From Sweltsa coloradensis (taxonomy: Eukaryota; Arthropoda; Insecta; Plecoptera; Chloroperlidae), in assembly GCA_024449915.1 (NCBI GenBank), contig JAMZAV010000005.1, positions 124,001 through 188,000 of the forward strand: 64,000 nt of DNA, written 5' to 3'. Below, one piece after another: positions 24,201 to 35,422 of the stretch. The position numbers were made by a program, and so were the translations under genes. The notes beneath the pieces were generated by a model. It had not been told where the DNA came from, searched no databases, and saw only the letters and a program-made list of their open reading frames with translations. Numbering within the stretch: position 1 is the stretch's first letter; each line of letters opens with the position of its first letter.

Positions 24201-26415
24201 GTTATTTTTTTTTAAAAATGTATATGTATGCTTGTCCCAAAAGAAGAAAAGGGTGTGAAAAATTTAACTTAGTCCCGCTAGAAATAAAGACTCCCTTTAT
24301 TTTCACCACTTGACAACGTAGTTATACTTATTTGTCTTTAAATTAAATTTAAACGATCGACTGTTTTTTTTGAGTCAGGAAATATGTTTTTAAACTGATT
24401 AGATTGGGAATAAAAAGAGGGGAAATATTATTTTTTAGGGGCGCCTTCCCCCCCCCCCCCCCCCCACTCCTTGTAGGTTTTTAAAGTCCTTTTGGGTTTA
24501 TAAGTACAGAAAAATTTTTGGATAAATTTTATGCCAGCTTGGCTAAAAAATTTTTTTTAATGTAAGCATGCTGGTACCCAAACGCCAGACAACCCCCTTT
24601 TAAAATTAATTTTTAAATAAATTTTAAAAAAGTTTTAAATTTAAACCAAGGAACGGCTTTTGATAGTCCCCGAAAAGTCTCTGGTATTTTTTAAATTGGG
24701 CTCTGTATGCTCATGCACAAATTTTTTTTTTTCCCTGAAATTTTTATTTCAAATTTTCACTAAACCTTCCCCAATTCATTTTTCCCGGGCCCCTTTGGGT
24801 CATTATGCGTCTTTAGTTTAAACCTTATTAAATTCATATTTTTTTCTTGAGCTCGAAAAAAAAAGTTAATTTTTTTAAAAGTTTGAATTCCAAAAGGGTT
24901 TAAAAAAAAGGAGTGATGGTAAATGAGCAAACGTTTTTCTTATTATTTGGCTAATCTTCCCCTATCACGGTTTAGTAAGGGCCAGACCCCTCTGGGGTGG
25001 CTTTTCCCTTTCAGGCTAAAAGAACGACCACGTCACCCTGGGGTTTAAAACCCAAAACCCATGGCCCTGGGTCCCACAAAACAAATACGTGTACTGGTTT
25101 TGGGCCTTTGGGTTTGAATCCCTGCTTTCTATGCTAACACCCGGGGTTTGATTCCCCTCCAGGCAAGAATTTTTTTTAACTTCTGACCAAAAACTTTAAG
25201 GGGTTTGTTCATTTCAAATGTAAACCCCCCCGGGAAAAGTCCCAGCATCCCCCTTTTTCTTCACGGGGTTTTTAAAATAGAATTATTGATTTTTTTTTGA
25301 ATCTAGACATTAAAAAGGGTTTAAGGTTCCAAGAATATACCAAAGCAAAAAAAGGAAATTTTGAAGATTTTAAAAAATATCTCCCTTTTATCCACACTTT
25401 TTTACACCGTTTTTTGGGAAAAATTTCTTTTGTTTAATTTGTTTAAAAATTTTATTGACATATTAAGAGCGCAAGGGGTTAAAAGTGTCGACTATTTAAG
25501 GTGATTTTAAATTGCATAAGTATCGTTCGTATCTGCTGGGAAAATTCCATGAAAGTGCAAAAAGAGAGAGAGAAAAGAGAGAGGGGAGAGAAAAGCAGAG
25601 GCTATCTTTTTGAAGTTTTTTTTTATCTAAAGGTTCTGTGGGTAAAAAGGAAACCAGCGGTTTGTACTTGTATTATACGCTCTAAAAATTTAGGGTTTTC
25701 AAGCGCATCGTGTGTTTTTTAGGCATCGGGTCACTTTTAAAAATTTGCATCTTGGGGTGAACTTGACTAATTTCCCAAAATTTAAAAAGGGGGATTCAAA
25801 CCCGTAGACTCATAAAATTTTTGCTTCAATGAATTTTTCTAGTACAACAAGAAAAAATGGCAGTAAAAGGGTACAATAAAAAAAGCATTGCCCTTTTTTT
25901 TCTCCCCTTAACAAAGGGATTTCCAAAGTTATTTTGAAAAATTTAAGGGTCTTCTCCCATCTTTACCTTTTTGATCGTATGTTTGGCCCGTGGGGTGGGG
26001 TGGCCCATGGAAAAATTTTAAAAAAGGATGACATTTCCCAAAAACCAAACTTTTTCCCAAAATTCCCAAATTGGTTGGCATTTAAATTTTGCCAAAAATG
26101 TGCCCAAAAAATTTGGGATAAGGGTTTTCACATGAAATTTTGTTTAAATTTTCGAAAAACCCTTTAAAGTGGCTCAGCAAAAAGAAGTTTTTAAGTTTTT
26201 TTTTGTTCTTGTGCAAAAATCGAATTTTGGTTTTTGCAAAAAATTTTGGGAAAAAGTGTGAAAAAATATAGTATAAGTTTTGGGACATTTAAAATTTGTT
26301 TTTTTACGAAAAATATTAACTTTTTGGGTCAGCCCCAAAAGAAGTTTTAACCCTTTTTTTTGGGGTCTTGTGCAAAAAAACAAAAAAGGTTTTTGGCAAA
26401 AATTTCTTTTATGGT
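24060..26415 (+). repeat. Noisy duplicate of 26,800-28,880
   Basis: The order of features matches the clean copy exactly: satellite edge, CTAGAAATAAAGACTCCC, a poly-C tract, GGTACC..CGCCAGACAACC, tRNA-like SINE words (25,141-25,170), GA-rich tract (25,563-25,595), TCTTTACC...GATCGTATG (25,961) and GGCTCAGC (26,172). Anchors are offset by about 2,743 bp at the left and less to the right because the noisy copy is longer. The clean copy begins at 26,416, where this one stops. That is the signature of two contigs joined end to end without merging their overlap, not of a biological duplication. Confidence 0.88.
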
Positions 26416-26940
26416 TTTGTTTGTAGGTGTTGTATTTTTCAGTGAAGTGCATTATGTGGATTGTGTTATATGATGTGGAATAATGATATTGTATATAAAC
26501 CCTCGCATTGTTTCTTTCCTTGATTTTACTCTGTCATAGAATGTACACAAATAAAGAGCCTTTTGTTGTTGTATTGTTATGCCTGTATTGTAGGTGTTGG
26601 TGTTGTAGTGAATGTGCATTATGTGGATTGTGGTTTTATGATGTGGAATAATGGTATTGTAATATTGAACCTCGGCATTGTTTACTTTCCTTGATATTAC
26701 GTCCATCATATGAATGTACAAAAATAAAGATCCTTTTGTTGTTGTGTTGTAATGCCTTTTACTTGTGTTTCTTGTTGCTGTAAATTTATATTTTTTAATT
26801 ACTTGTTAGGTGGAATAATGGTATTGTAATATTGATACGTCTATCATATGAATGTACACAAAAATAAAACATTTTGTTGTTGTATTGTTTTGCCTTTGTT
26901 TTGTGTTGTTGGTGTTGTAGAGAATTTTCGTTATGTGGAT
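26416..26940 (+). repeat. Clean edge of the ~173-bp satellite, about three monomers
   Basis: Clean monomers show the true unit: TGCCTGTATTGTAGGTGTTG, GTGCATTATGTGGATTGTG, ATATTGAACCTCGGCATTG, CCTTGATATTACGTC, ATATGAATGTACA. The last monomers diverge and include the variant block at 26,755-26,810, as expected at an array boundary. Unique-looking sequence starts after about 26,945. Confidence 0.9.
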
Positions 26941-27689
26941 TGTTGTTATTTTTATAAAACTGTATATGTATGCTTGATCAACCAGAAGAAAAAGATGTGA
27001 AAACTTAAGCTTAGTCCCGCTAGAAATAAAGACTCCCTTTATTTTCACCACTTGACAACGTTGTTATACTTATTTGTCTTTAACTTAAGTTGTAAACATC
27101 GACTGTTATTTGAGTCAGGAAATATGTTGTATGCTGATTAGATATGGAGAATAAATGAGGGTAAATATGTATTATTTAGGTCGCCTTCCCCCCTCCCCCC
27201 CACTCCTTGTAGGTTTTATGTCTTAGGATTTATAAGTACAGACATTTTAGGAATACATTGATCCCAGCTTGGCTAAAATGTTTTTATAATGTAAGCATGC
27301 TGGTACCAAGCGCCAGACAACCACTTTTAAAATTACATTTAACTAATTTAAACAAGTTAATTAATCCAAGGAACGGCTATGATAGTCAGAAATGTCTCTA
27401 GGTATATTTTTAAAATTGTCTCTGTATGCTCATGCACATTTAACGTGAAATATTTATTTCAATTGTCACTAAACCTTCCCCAATTCATTTTTCTAGGTCC
27501 CTTTGATCATTATGCGTCTTTAGTTTAATCCTTATTAAATTCATATTTTTACTTGAGCTCGAAAAAATGGTTAATTTTATAAACGTTTGAATTCAAAGGA
27601 TTCAGAAAAAGGAGTGATGGTAAATGAGCAAACCGTTTGCTTATTATAGGCTAATCTATCCCCTATCACGTTGAGTAAGTCCAGACCCA

Positions 27690-27860
27690 TCTGGATGGCT
27701 TCCTTACAGGCTACAGAACGACCACGTCACCCTGGGTTCGAACCAAGACCCATGGGCCCTGATCTACAATACAAGATACGTGTAGCTGGTTGGTCCTGTG
27801 GTTCGACTCCCTGCTTTCTATGCGTAACATCCCGGGTTCGATTCCCGCTCCAGGCAAGAA
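27690..27860 (+). mobile_element. tRNA-derived SINE-like segment with three B boxes
   Basis: B-box matches lie at 27,735-27,745 (GGTTCGAACCA), 27,800-27,810 (GGTTCGACTCC) and 27,835-27,845 (GGTTCGATTCC). An A-box-like TAGCTGGTTGG lies at 27,783-27,793, a suitable distance from the last B box. The acceptor-stem sequences around 27,776-27,782 and 27,849-27,855 do not pair, so this is not a working tRNA gene. The closely packed T-arm words suggest a SINE with a rearranged or multiple head. Confidence 0.55.
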
Positions 27861-28221
27861 TTGTTTAACTTCTGACATAGACTTTAAGTTAGTTCTATTT
27901 CAAATGTGACCAACCGGCAACAGTCTAGCAATCCTCCTATTCTTCACGATTTTTAAAATAGAATTATTGATTTTTTTAGAATCTAGACTATTAAAAAGGG
28001 TTTAAGGTTCCAAGAATATACAATGCATGATTTTGAAGATAAAAAGTATCTCCTCTTTTATCCACACATTTTGACACCGTTTTTGAAAATTACTTTCGTT
28101 TAATTTGTTAAAATTTGATTGACATATTAAGAGCGCAAAGGGTTAAGAGTGTGCGACTATTTAAGGTGATTCAAATTGCATAAGTATCGTTCGTATCTGC
28201 TGGAATATTCTCATGAACGTG

Positions 28222-28223
<2 letters not shown>

Positions 28224-28261
<38 letters not shown>
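28224..28261. repeat. (GA)n microsatellite, about 19 repeats
   Basis: There is an almost perfect AG run. The noisy counterpart at about 25,563-25,595 is interrupted by AAAA and GGGG, which shows the error mode of the low-quality block. Confidence 0.95.
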
Positions 28262-28264
<3 letters not shown>

Positions 28265-28447
28265 CAGAGGGCTATCTTCGAAAGTTATTTTTTTATCTAA
28301 AGGTTCTGTGGGTAAACTGAATCACAGCGGTCGTACTATGTATTATACGCTCTAAAATTGAGCTTTATCAAGCGCATCGTGTAGTTTGTAGGCATCGATC
28401 AGTCTTTTAAATTAGCATCTTGGCGTGAACTTGACTAATTTCAAACT

Positions 28448-28690
28448 TAAAAGGGGTATTCACCTGCTAGACTCATAAGAATTTTTGCTTCAAATGAATT
28501 TACTAGTACAACAAGAAGAAATGTCAGTAAATGGATACAATAAAAATAGCATTGCTCCTTATTTTTTCTCTCTTAACAATGGCATTTCCAAAGTTATTTT
28601 GAAAACTGAAGTGTCTTCTCTATCTTTACCTTTTCGATCGTATGTTGGCAGTGGTGTGGGGTGGCCCCATGAAATTTAAAAAAGTATGAC
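28448..28690 (+). repeat. TIR-like end related to the 36,712 element, plus flank
   Basis: AAAGGGGTATTCACCTGCTAG near 28,450 matches AAAGGGGTATTTAACCGCTAA at the start of the 599-bp TIR element (36,712). A partner end was not found before the TTGCAC element, so this is a partial or solo end. Confidence 0.4.
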
Positions 28691-29104
28691 ATTTCCAAAA
28701 TCCAAACTTTCCAAAATCGAAATTGGTTGCGCATAATTGTGCCAAAAGTGTGCAAAAATATGGTATAAGTTTGCACATGAAATTCGTTAATTTACGAAAA
28801 CTATTAACTTGGCTCAGCCAAATGAAGTTGTAACTTTTTTGTGCTGCTTGTGCAAAAATCAAAAATGGTTGTGCAAAATTGTGCAAAAAGTGAGCAAAAA
28901 TATGGCATATGTTTTGACATGAAAATCCATTTTGGTTGTTCTAGCATTAACTCGGCTCAGCCAAAATGAAGTTTTCGTAAGGTTTTTGTGTTGCTTGTGC
29001 AAAAATCGAAATTGGTTGTGCAAAATTGTGTAAAAAGTGTGCAAAATTCACAGCATATCGTTAGTCAAAATTTCATTAGTGGTTGAGCAAAGTTAATGGA
29101 CCCG
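28691..29104 (+). repeat. TTGCAC-rich dispersed element, about 2.5 internal ~140-bp units
   Basis: CTTGTGCAAAAATC, GGTTGTGCAAAATTGTGC, AAAAATATGGCATATG and GGCTCAGCCAAATGAAG recur at ~140-bp spacing. The element ends GTTAATGGACCCG at 29,104. An inverted single-unit copy lies at 2,821-3,025. It has no coding capacity. Confidence 0.75.
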
Positions 29105-29637
29105 AAGAATCGATCGTGGTAACTTAAGGGCCAATAAATACCTCAATGACTTAATTATGCCTGTAGACACGGAAAATATTTCAAATTAATATATTGTCTT
29201 TTGTTATTGTTGTTGACATGGTAAGTGAAATCTTCGTGACGTGGAGTGCATGAAGGAAAACGGGAGGCGTACGTGTGCGTGTGTGGCTTCTATGTGAATA
29301 CACTTGATATAAGTTCGAAAGTGCCACTAAGCCCAAAGCACTCAGAATGCGCTAATCCAGAAGATGAAAGACTTATGTAGACAGTCCATGGTAAGTCTTG
29401 AGTAAAGGCAGCTGCCTGCTCGGCTGAATCTTCCATCTACAAGTCAAACACAGGTGTAAAAAGAAAAGTGTGTTTGTATCAGTTAAAACCGCATTTGAGC
29501 AATCAAGAACAAACTTAGGTATAGGTTTATTGTAAAATCCTGTTGACTTTACGATTGTGCAAGTAAAAGGCAGTCAGATTTGAAATGTAGTCGAATAAAT
29601 GTACAGGACTTTGAATGGCAAGGGGTCACCTCTTGAA

Positions 29638-29757
29638 ATAGGGGATCCCCCTACTTCTAACTGGGATTCCCATACACCTGTCCGGGATCCCCTCCCCAGT
29701 CAGGGTTTTTCCTACTCCTATCAGGTATTTCCCAACGCCTATCGGGGATTAAAGTAC
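29638..29757 (+). repeat. Degenerate ~22-bp minisatellite, about five units
   Basis: Variants of GGGATTCCCCTACNCCTATC repeat five times (GGGATCCCCC.., GGGATTCCC.., GGGATCCCC.., GGGTTTTTCC.., GGTATTTCCC..). The unit length drifts from 19 to 28 bp. Confidence 0.6.
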
Positions 29758-30128
29758 TCATTTTAGGGATTTTTTATTTTCGAAGTGTTCAATGTCATCC
29801 GCTTTCTTATATTAATTCGTAATGCGAATGTACGGAAGTACGTTCTCGCAGGTTCACTTCAACGACATTGAGACATTGACGTAAGATTATACCTACTCAC
29901 TAGCAAGTGTTCAGTGCAACCCTTTCTCGTTAGCTTCCTATTGAGGTAGACATGTCAATATCGGTGTGGGTGTATAGCCAGCCATATACCGTGTGCTTGG
30001 GTGCCCTCAAATATGACACAATAGCATTAAATGTGTAGCGCGTAAACATAATAGCCGCAACAGCACACAGCAGAGCTCGGCTCCCTTATCTCATGGCTAA
30101 TTAACCTCAAACAGCAAAGTCTCTGGGG

Positions 30129-30157
30129 TCCCCGCCCCCGCCCCCGCCCCCGCCCCA
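30129..30157. repeat. (CCCCCG)n short repeat
   Basis: There are about four copies of a CCCCCG hexamer. The G-rich strand could form a G-quadruplex, which is inference from composition only. Confidence 0.85.
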
Positions 30158-31794
30158 GCCACTGGGGGTGAATGCTACCAAACCAGACACTGGGCTGCCA
30201 ATATCCCCGCAACAATCAGAACCAATTGATGGGCGAACAGTTGCCGAGAGAGGTACACCGTGTGCGATAAATGACATGCGAACATCGTAACGAGCGAGGC
30301 GGGAAAAACAACTCGACTGTTCTGTTATTAGGATGGGCACTAAATCGCGCGGGAAAGTTATTTAATATGTAAATGTTGAATTGATACAGAATGAAAACTA
30401 GAGTAAAGCTAGAGTTTTGGAAAGAAAACGATGAAGTGATTGACATATTTGTAAAAACTACCTCAAGTTATGTCTGTAAGCCAGTCTTTGTAAACCAACG
30501 AGATTAAAAAACTTTATCCGTCGTCTGGTTTATGTGAAGTCAACGTGTTTCTTGTCTCGTAGCCAATTAGCTAGGGAGCCATATTGCAAGATCTGCATCC
30601 ATAGAGGTATCGCATCATGCATGTCGACCGTCCGAAATGCGGTTTCAGTGGCGTAGACAAAGCAAACCTCAATTGTTATATCTCTATTGATGTTAAAAGT
30701 ATCATCTCGTTTTATATGCACCACTTCTCTTTGAATCCATAAAGAAAGCTAATGATCACCCCTGTTTTCTGAAGGTTGGACAGTGACAAAAGAACATCGA
30801 ATTCAAGAGCGAACGAGAATAATTACAACAATGATATGAACAACTGATGACGAAAGTAGCAGAATAAACAGGCTGATTTTCATCTCCGATATGAAATGTT
30901 TGAAATAAACCAACGAATTCGATGCAAGAACATTATTTTTGAATCCATCTTGTGTTAATTACATTTTTGTGTATTGTTTAAACCCGATTACTTTAGACAT
31001 TTAAAACACAAAATTTTACAATTTGGGTTAATTCCTGAAAACAAACAACAACAATAATTACACATAACCTATAATTTAATAATTTTTTAAATCAAATATT
31101 GTTTGTAATCCAATAGATCACATGAAAAATTTTCACGTAGAATGTAATTTTCTCGGGAAAGACTAAAAGATAGATGGTTTGTCATCTGGGGAAAGAGATC
31201 ACGGAATTCCTGCTCTCGATGATCGAGGAGAAAGAAAACACACCTTCGAACACAAAACTAGTTTCTTACACCACGCATGCACTGTTCCCGGTTGCGGCGC
31301 AGAACTTTCCTCCGTCCATACATCTTCCGTGTCGCAACCTAAGAAATGTGAACTTGGACTAAACTCGACTTGGGCAGTTGCAAATTGACAGCTAGTGTTG
31401 TACGTCGATCTAATAAGAACGACCTTTTCACTCGGGCCCTTGGGCCAACCCTTGAGTCCGTTAGGCAGGCCAAGCGTGGACTCGACTCCCAAGGGAGTCT
31501 CTTTTATTGATTATTGATTCGGCCTCAAGCCCTTGTGGACCACCAACCAACACGGGATCATCTATTTTCAATTCGAACATTGGATATCGAATTATTGGGA
31601 GCTCTGTGTTTCATCATTGCCAGCTCTAGTTTAAACTTTATGATGGTGATAGGGTGAAAGAAACGTAAACAGAAACTTTGGGAGAAATCTCACGGCAGAA
31701 AATAAAATCGACCATGGCATACAAAACCAAACTGATCATTCCACTTTCTTAATGGTTATCAAAAGAAATTTTACTATTCATGAATAAAAAAATT

Positions 31795-31804
31795 ACTTAA
31801 ATTG

Positions 31805-31843
<39 letters not shown>

Positions 31844-31925
31844 TGTATTTATTTATTTATTTATTTATTTCACGTCTATCCTATTCAGTTATAAAAACTG
31901 ATTTACAAAGGAGGACAACTAAATA
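31795..31925 (-). mobile_element. Retroelement-like 3' tail with (AAAT)n
   Basis: Read on the minus strand, the segment runs GTCCTCCTTTGTAAATCAG, ACTGAATAGGATAGACG, then AAATAAATAAAT for about 65 bp (plus-strand TTTA run 31,806-31,870). The same words precede (AAAT)n at 35,423-35,489 on the plus strand. Short tandem tails after a fixed 3' end are typical of some non-LTR retrotransposons (RTE-like) and the SINEs they mobilise. Only the tail is present. Confidence 0.55.
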
Positions 31926-33720
31926 AATCTAATTACATAGATGCAGACACAACAATGAACTACATTTAAGTAAATATTTGAAATAGTAATATTACAACAA
32001 CAATGCATTAAAACTCAACAATTTTGGTAACAAATAAAAATGATATTAAATGCAATTAATGAATTGTTTTATGTTTTATTATAATATATAATAATTATAT
32101 ATATATATATAATAATTTTATTGTAATGTTTTTTGCTTTATTGTATTTTCTTGGTTAGAGGAAGATTTAAGCTCTAATCTTAGTGCGGGGGGGGGAGGAA
32201 GTTAAATAAGTTATATTATTATCCTACACTTATCCTTAAGGTAAGCGGAATATCGGCATCGCTTAAGGCCTTAAAGATTAATAAGGGATTGTGATTTAGT
32301 ATTTCTCATATTTCGTCCGATATACTTATTTGATGATTTATAAATTTTTAAATGTTTCACAGTTACTAATTTCTTTGAAGGTGACAATACAATATCAATT
32401 CAATAATAATAACTTCTTACAAACCATTCTAACATACAAATGTTAAACAATTTCTTAGATCGTGTCTAATTTCTGAACAATCATCAACATTATTTTAGAA
32501 ACGTTAGAATGTCAGTTATGTGTAGAGTTTATCACAATAACTAAACCACATTTGTTATAGTCACACATCGAATGTTTTTCTACAATATATAATAATTTTT
32601 AAAACATATGACATACTTACATTCTAGCATGGACCTACTAACATTCTAGGATTTTCAATAAAAAAGTTACCTATTTATATTGTGAGTTTTATCAAAATAT
32701 AGAACCTAGATAAAATTCAGTAAAGGCATTATATTTGAAAACGTGTGTGAAGCCGGTGAAACGAAAAGAAAACATGAGGCTCTCGAAACCTTCCACCGAA
32801 ATGAAGATTGATTTTCCTCCAAGTTTGGTTAAAACATACACCGTCACGTGCTAGCATGTAAATCCATGCATTTCCCGGGGAAATCTTCATAGGGATAAGA
32901 TTAAGGCCCCACACCTCGAGTGAAAGATTTTTCCAGTTTTTCCGGCCACATCTCACCTCTCTACATGGTCACGTTCACACTTGGGTGGCTGGTTTGACTT
33001 CTGAGCTTACTCCCTCACACCACACCGCAGACCACACCATTCATGTGGAGCAATTCACGAACTAGCTTCTAAAAACAATATAACCCATTGGTCTTTGATT
33101 GACTAAGAATTTATTTTAGTTGTAGTAGTAATTAAAACTAATTACTTGTGCCTGAGAACTACTTTTAAATTAGGATGCATTCAGTTGAGCGATATTAACA
33201 TAACTCTTTTTAGAGATCTAATTTTTTTAAATGGATTTGTGATAGTAAGTTGGTATTTGAAAAATATGGTGATCATCAGTTAGTTAATAACGAAAGAGTT
33301 ATTGAGAGTGGCACACATTCTTTATTCATACAAGGAGTTAGAAATTTTATTTATAACGTACATATAAGCATCACGTGTTCAAATTATTAACCCTGAATAC
33401 TGGAAAATAAATCTTTTGTTGAAAATTGTTTGCTACGAAAAGCGTACTGAAATGGGACTAAAATAAATCGCGTACCAAATACTAGCGAATTGAATTCCGT
33501 TCACGCATTGAGGCATTAGCCTTGGCATTAGGGCCAAGACGGCTGGACTATTAGGCACTGAGACAACGATTTATAATAGGTAAGGCACATAATCAACATT
33601 CATAAGATAAATATGAATTGATAGTTGAAATTAATGCTAAAGAGTTTGAACTACTAGGAAGCTTCGCAAACGCTTTTTTAGGCGCGTTGTTGGATGAGCG
33701 TAATTTTTTTAAACGTAAAA
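31926..33720. other. Very AT-rich non-coding stretch
   Basis: This includes ATATATAT tracts near 32,090-32,110 and a G9 run near 32,187. No exon, RNA gene or repeat family was recognised. Confidence 0.55.
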
Positions 33721-34253
33721 AAGCGTAAAATTGCGATTTTCATGAGAAATATTTTTTCGATTACGCTCAAATTTAACACGAATATATTAATTCATAAAAT
33801 TAAGGTTCTGTGAAAAAATCATTACAATCGGATAAAGCATGTCGGTGTTACAAGTCGAAGAAATTTTAAAAATCGAAAAAAATTGAAAAATTGCGATGAT
33901 CATGGGGAATAGTTTTTCGATTCCGCTCAAATTTCACAAGAATATATTAATTCATAAAATTTTGGTTCAGTATAAAAATAATAACAATCGGGTAAAGCAT
34001 GTAGGTGTAATAAGCCAAAGAAATTTAAAAAATCGAAAGAAAACGTAAAACTGCGATTTTCATGAGAAATAATTTTTCGATTACGCTCAAATTTCACACG
34101 AATATATTAATTCATAAATTAAAGGTTCTGTATAAAAATCATTACAATCGGATAAAGCATGTAGGTGTTATAAGTCGAAGAATTTTTAAAAAAAATCGAA
34201 AAAAATCGTAAAATTGCGATTTTTATGAGAAATAATTTTTCGATTGCGCTCAA
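33721..34253 (+). repeat. 160-bp tandem repeat, about 3.3 copies
   Basis: The landmark TTGCGATTTTCATGAGAAAT recurs with starts at 33,731, 33,891, 34,051 and 34,214 (periods 160, 160, 163). Each unit also has TTTTTCGATTACGCTCAAAT, CACGAATATATTAATTCATA, CATTACAATCGGATAAAGC and TAAGTCGAAGAA. Copies differ by about 10%, so the repeat is moderately old. It has no coding capacity. Confidence 0.88.
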
Positions 34254-35422
34254 AAACGTGGCAGTTCTAAGTTCAGAGATTTCGAAGGCCTCCATAAAAT
34301 TTTATCGCAATTGGAGTATCGGTTTAGCCGGAATCGTGTTAACAAACACACAAAAATACAAAAAAAGAACGAAAGAAAGAAAAAAAAACATTCCGGATTT
34401 TTTTCTCCAGTGTAGTGAAATGGAATCTTCGCTTCGCTCGCTACGCTTATCCAAAAATGTACACATAATGAAATGTTGGAACAAAACCTTCAAAGCCAAA
34501 GGTTAACCACAAACACATACTATTCAATAAACACTCAAAAAAGTGTATTGGAAAACGCAAGAAAAAATACCCCCCCCCCCTAACCCTTCACGTTACTATT
34601 CAATACATTTGAAACTACTTGAAAAACTCAATCACATTCGCCTCTATTTAAAAAAAAAGTTTTCGATCTTTTTTCTCGTTTCGTTCCTTATTTCGTATTC
34701 AAGACGTTGTCTCCAAGTCCAATTATTAGAGGGGGTGCGTTGGGTGGGTTTGAGGGGCGAGGGAGGGGAGGGGGGAGGGGGGCGAACACTTGTCGATGGG
34801 GGAAAGAATATAGCCGAGAGGAAAACGAAGAAAACCACCCCCTACCAGTACAGTCAAAGCTAGGACAAAGCATCTTTATGGGACGACCCCTCATAACACC
34901 CCTAAACTAACGATTAAGTAAGTAATAAATAATTCTCGAAACAAGAATTCTTCTTGGTTGAATTCGAGGGTCAAAGGCCAATAAACCAAACCAACAGATT
35001 TTTTGCCTAAGCCGTAAATTGACACAGATTTTCAAACGTATCGTTCGTTGCCACTGCGCCGGACGCAGAGGAAACAATTATCGGTCATTGTTAGCCTGAC
35101 GACGGCGCAAATAGTGCCATCCGAAATAATATAAAATACTTAACGGGTTGGTTCAAGTGAAAAACGTTGTGCATCAAGCGCGTTTGGAGAGAACGCATAG
35201 GACAAATCTAAAATAAATCTAAAAATTGGGAAGTATAAAAACTATTTTTTAAACGGTAAAACTGCAAAATCAATTAGCGGACGATGGTGCTTCGCGAATA
35301 TATATATACAATGCAATTCCCTAACCTTACCGCGGATCAAACTAAAATGACAGCAAATGACAACACTTTAAAAAGTTTAAAAGTTAAAAAAAAGTCGAAA
35401 AAGTTGAAAAAGTTTAAAAAGT
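34254..35422. other. Non-coding stretch with low-complexity patches
   Basis: It contains a C10 run at about 34,571, a G-rich patch at 34,729-34,790 and AAAGTTTAAAAAG-type low complexity near 35,370-35,420. Short frames across these patches are compositional artefacts. Confidence 0.55.

Larger units (their letters stand above)
4111..26415. other. Low-quality block, probably unpolished gap-fill sequence
   Basis: From about 4,110 to 26,415 the texture changes abruptly. Homopolymers such as GGGG, CCCC, TTTTT and AAAAA become very frequent, and known words are altered by copying a neighbouring base: GTTATGCC becomes GTTTTGCC, and GGTGTTGGTG becomes GGGGTTGGGG. Comparing the noisy and clean copies of one segment (24,219-25,961 against 26,962-28,624) gives a ~5% length excess plus many substitutions. 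Open frames, splice sites and codons inside the block cannot be trusted. Large-scale repeat structure still can. Confidence 0.88.
26941..28447. other. Clean sequence next to satellite, no gene
   Basis: It contains a tRNA-like segment (27,690-27,860) and a GA microsatellite, both listed separately, and the C-rich tract at about 27,188-27,207. Only short frames are open. The whole stretch is present again in degraded form at about 24,200-25,770. Confidence 0.6.
29105..31790. other. Clean non-coding stretch
   Basis: It holds a short minisatellite (29,638-29,757) and a GC-rich hexamer repeat (30,129-30,157), both listed. A 98-codon minus-strand frame at 31,492-31,199 has no recognised domain and no clear splice context. 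No gene is called. Confidence 0.55.

Noticed and set aside
24060..26415. True segmental duplication
   Set aside because: The copy carries the error pattern of the surrounding block and stops exactly where the clean copy starts, which fits an assembly overlap better.
31199..31492. 98-codon minus-strand frame with S, P and C residues
   Set aside because: No domain, no splice context and no clear start support. It could be a repeat fragment but I could not confirm it.
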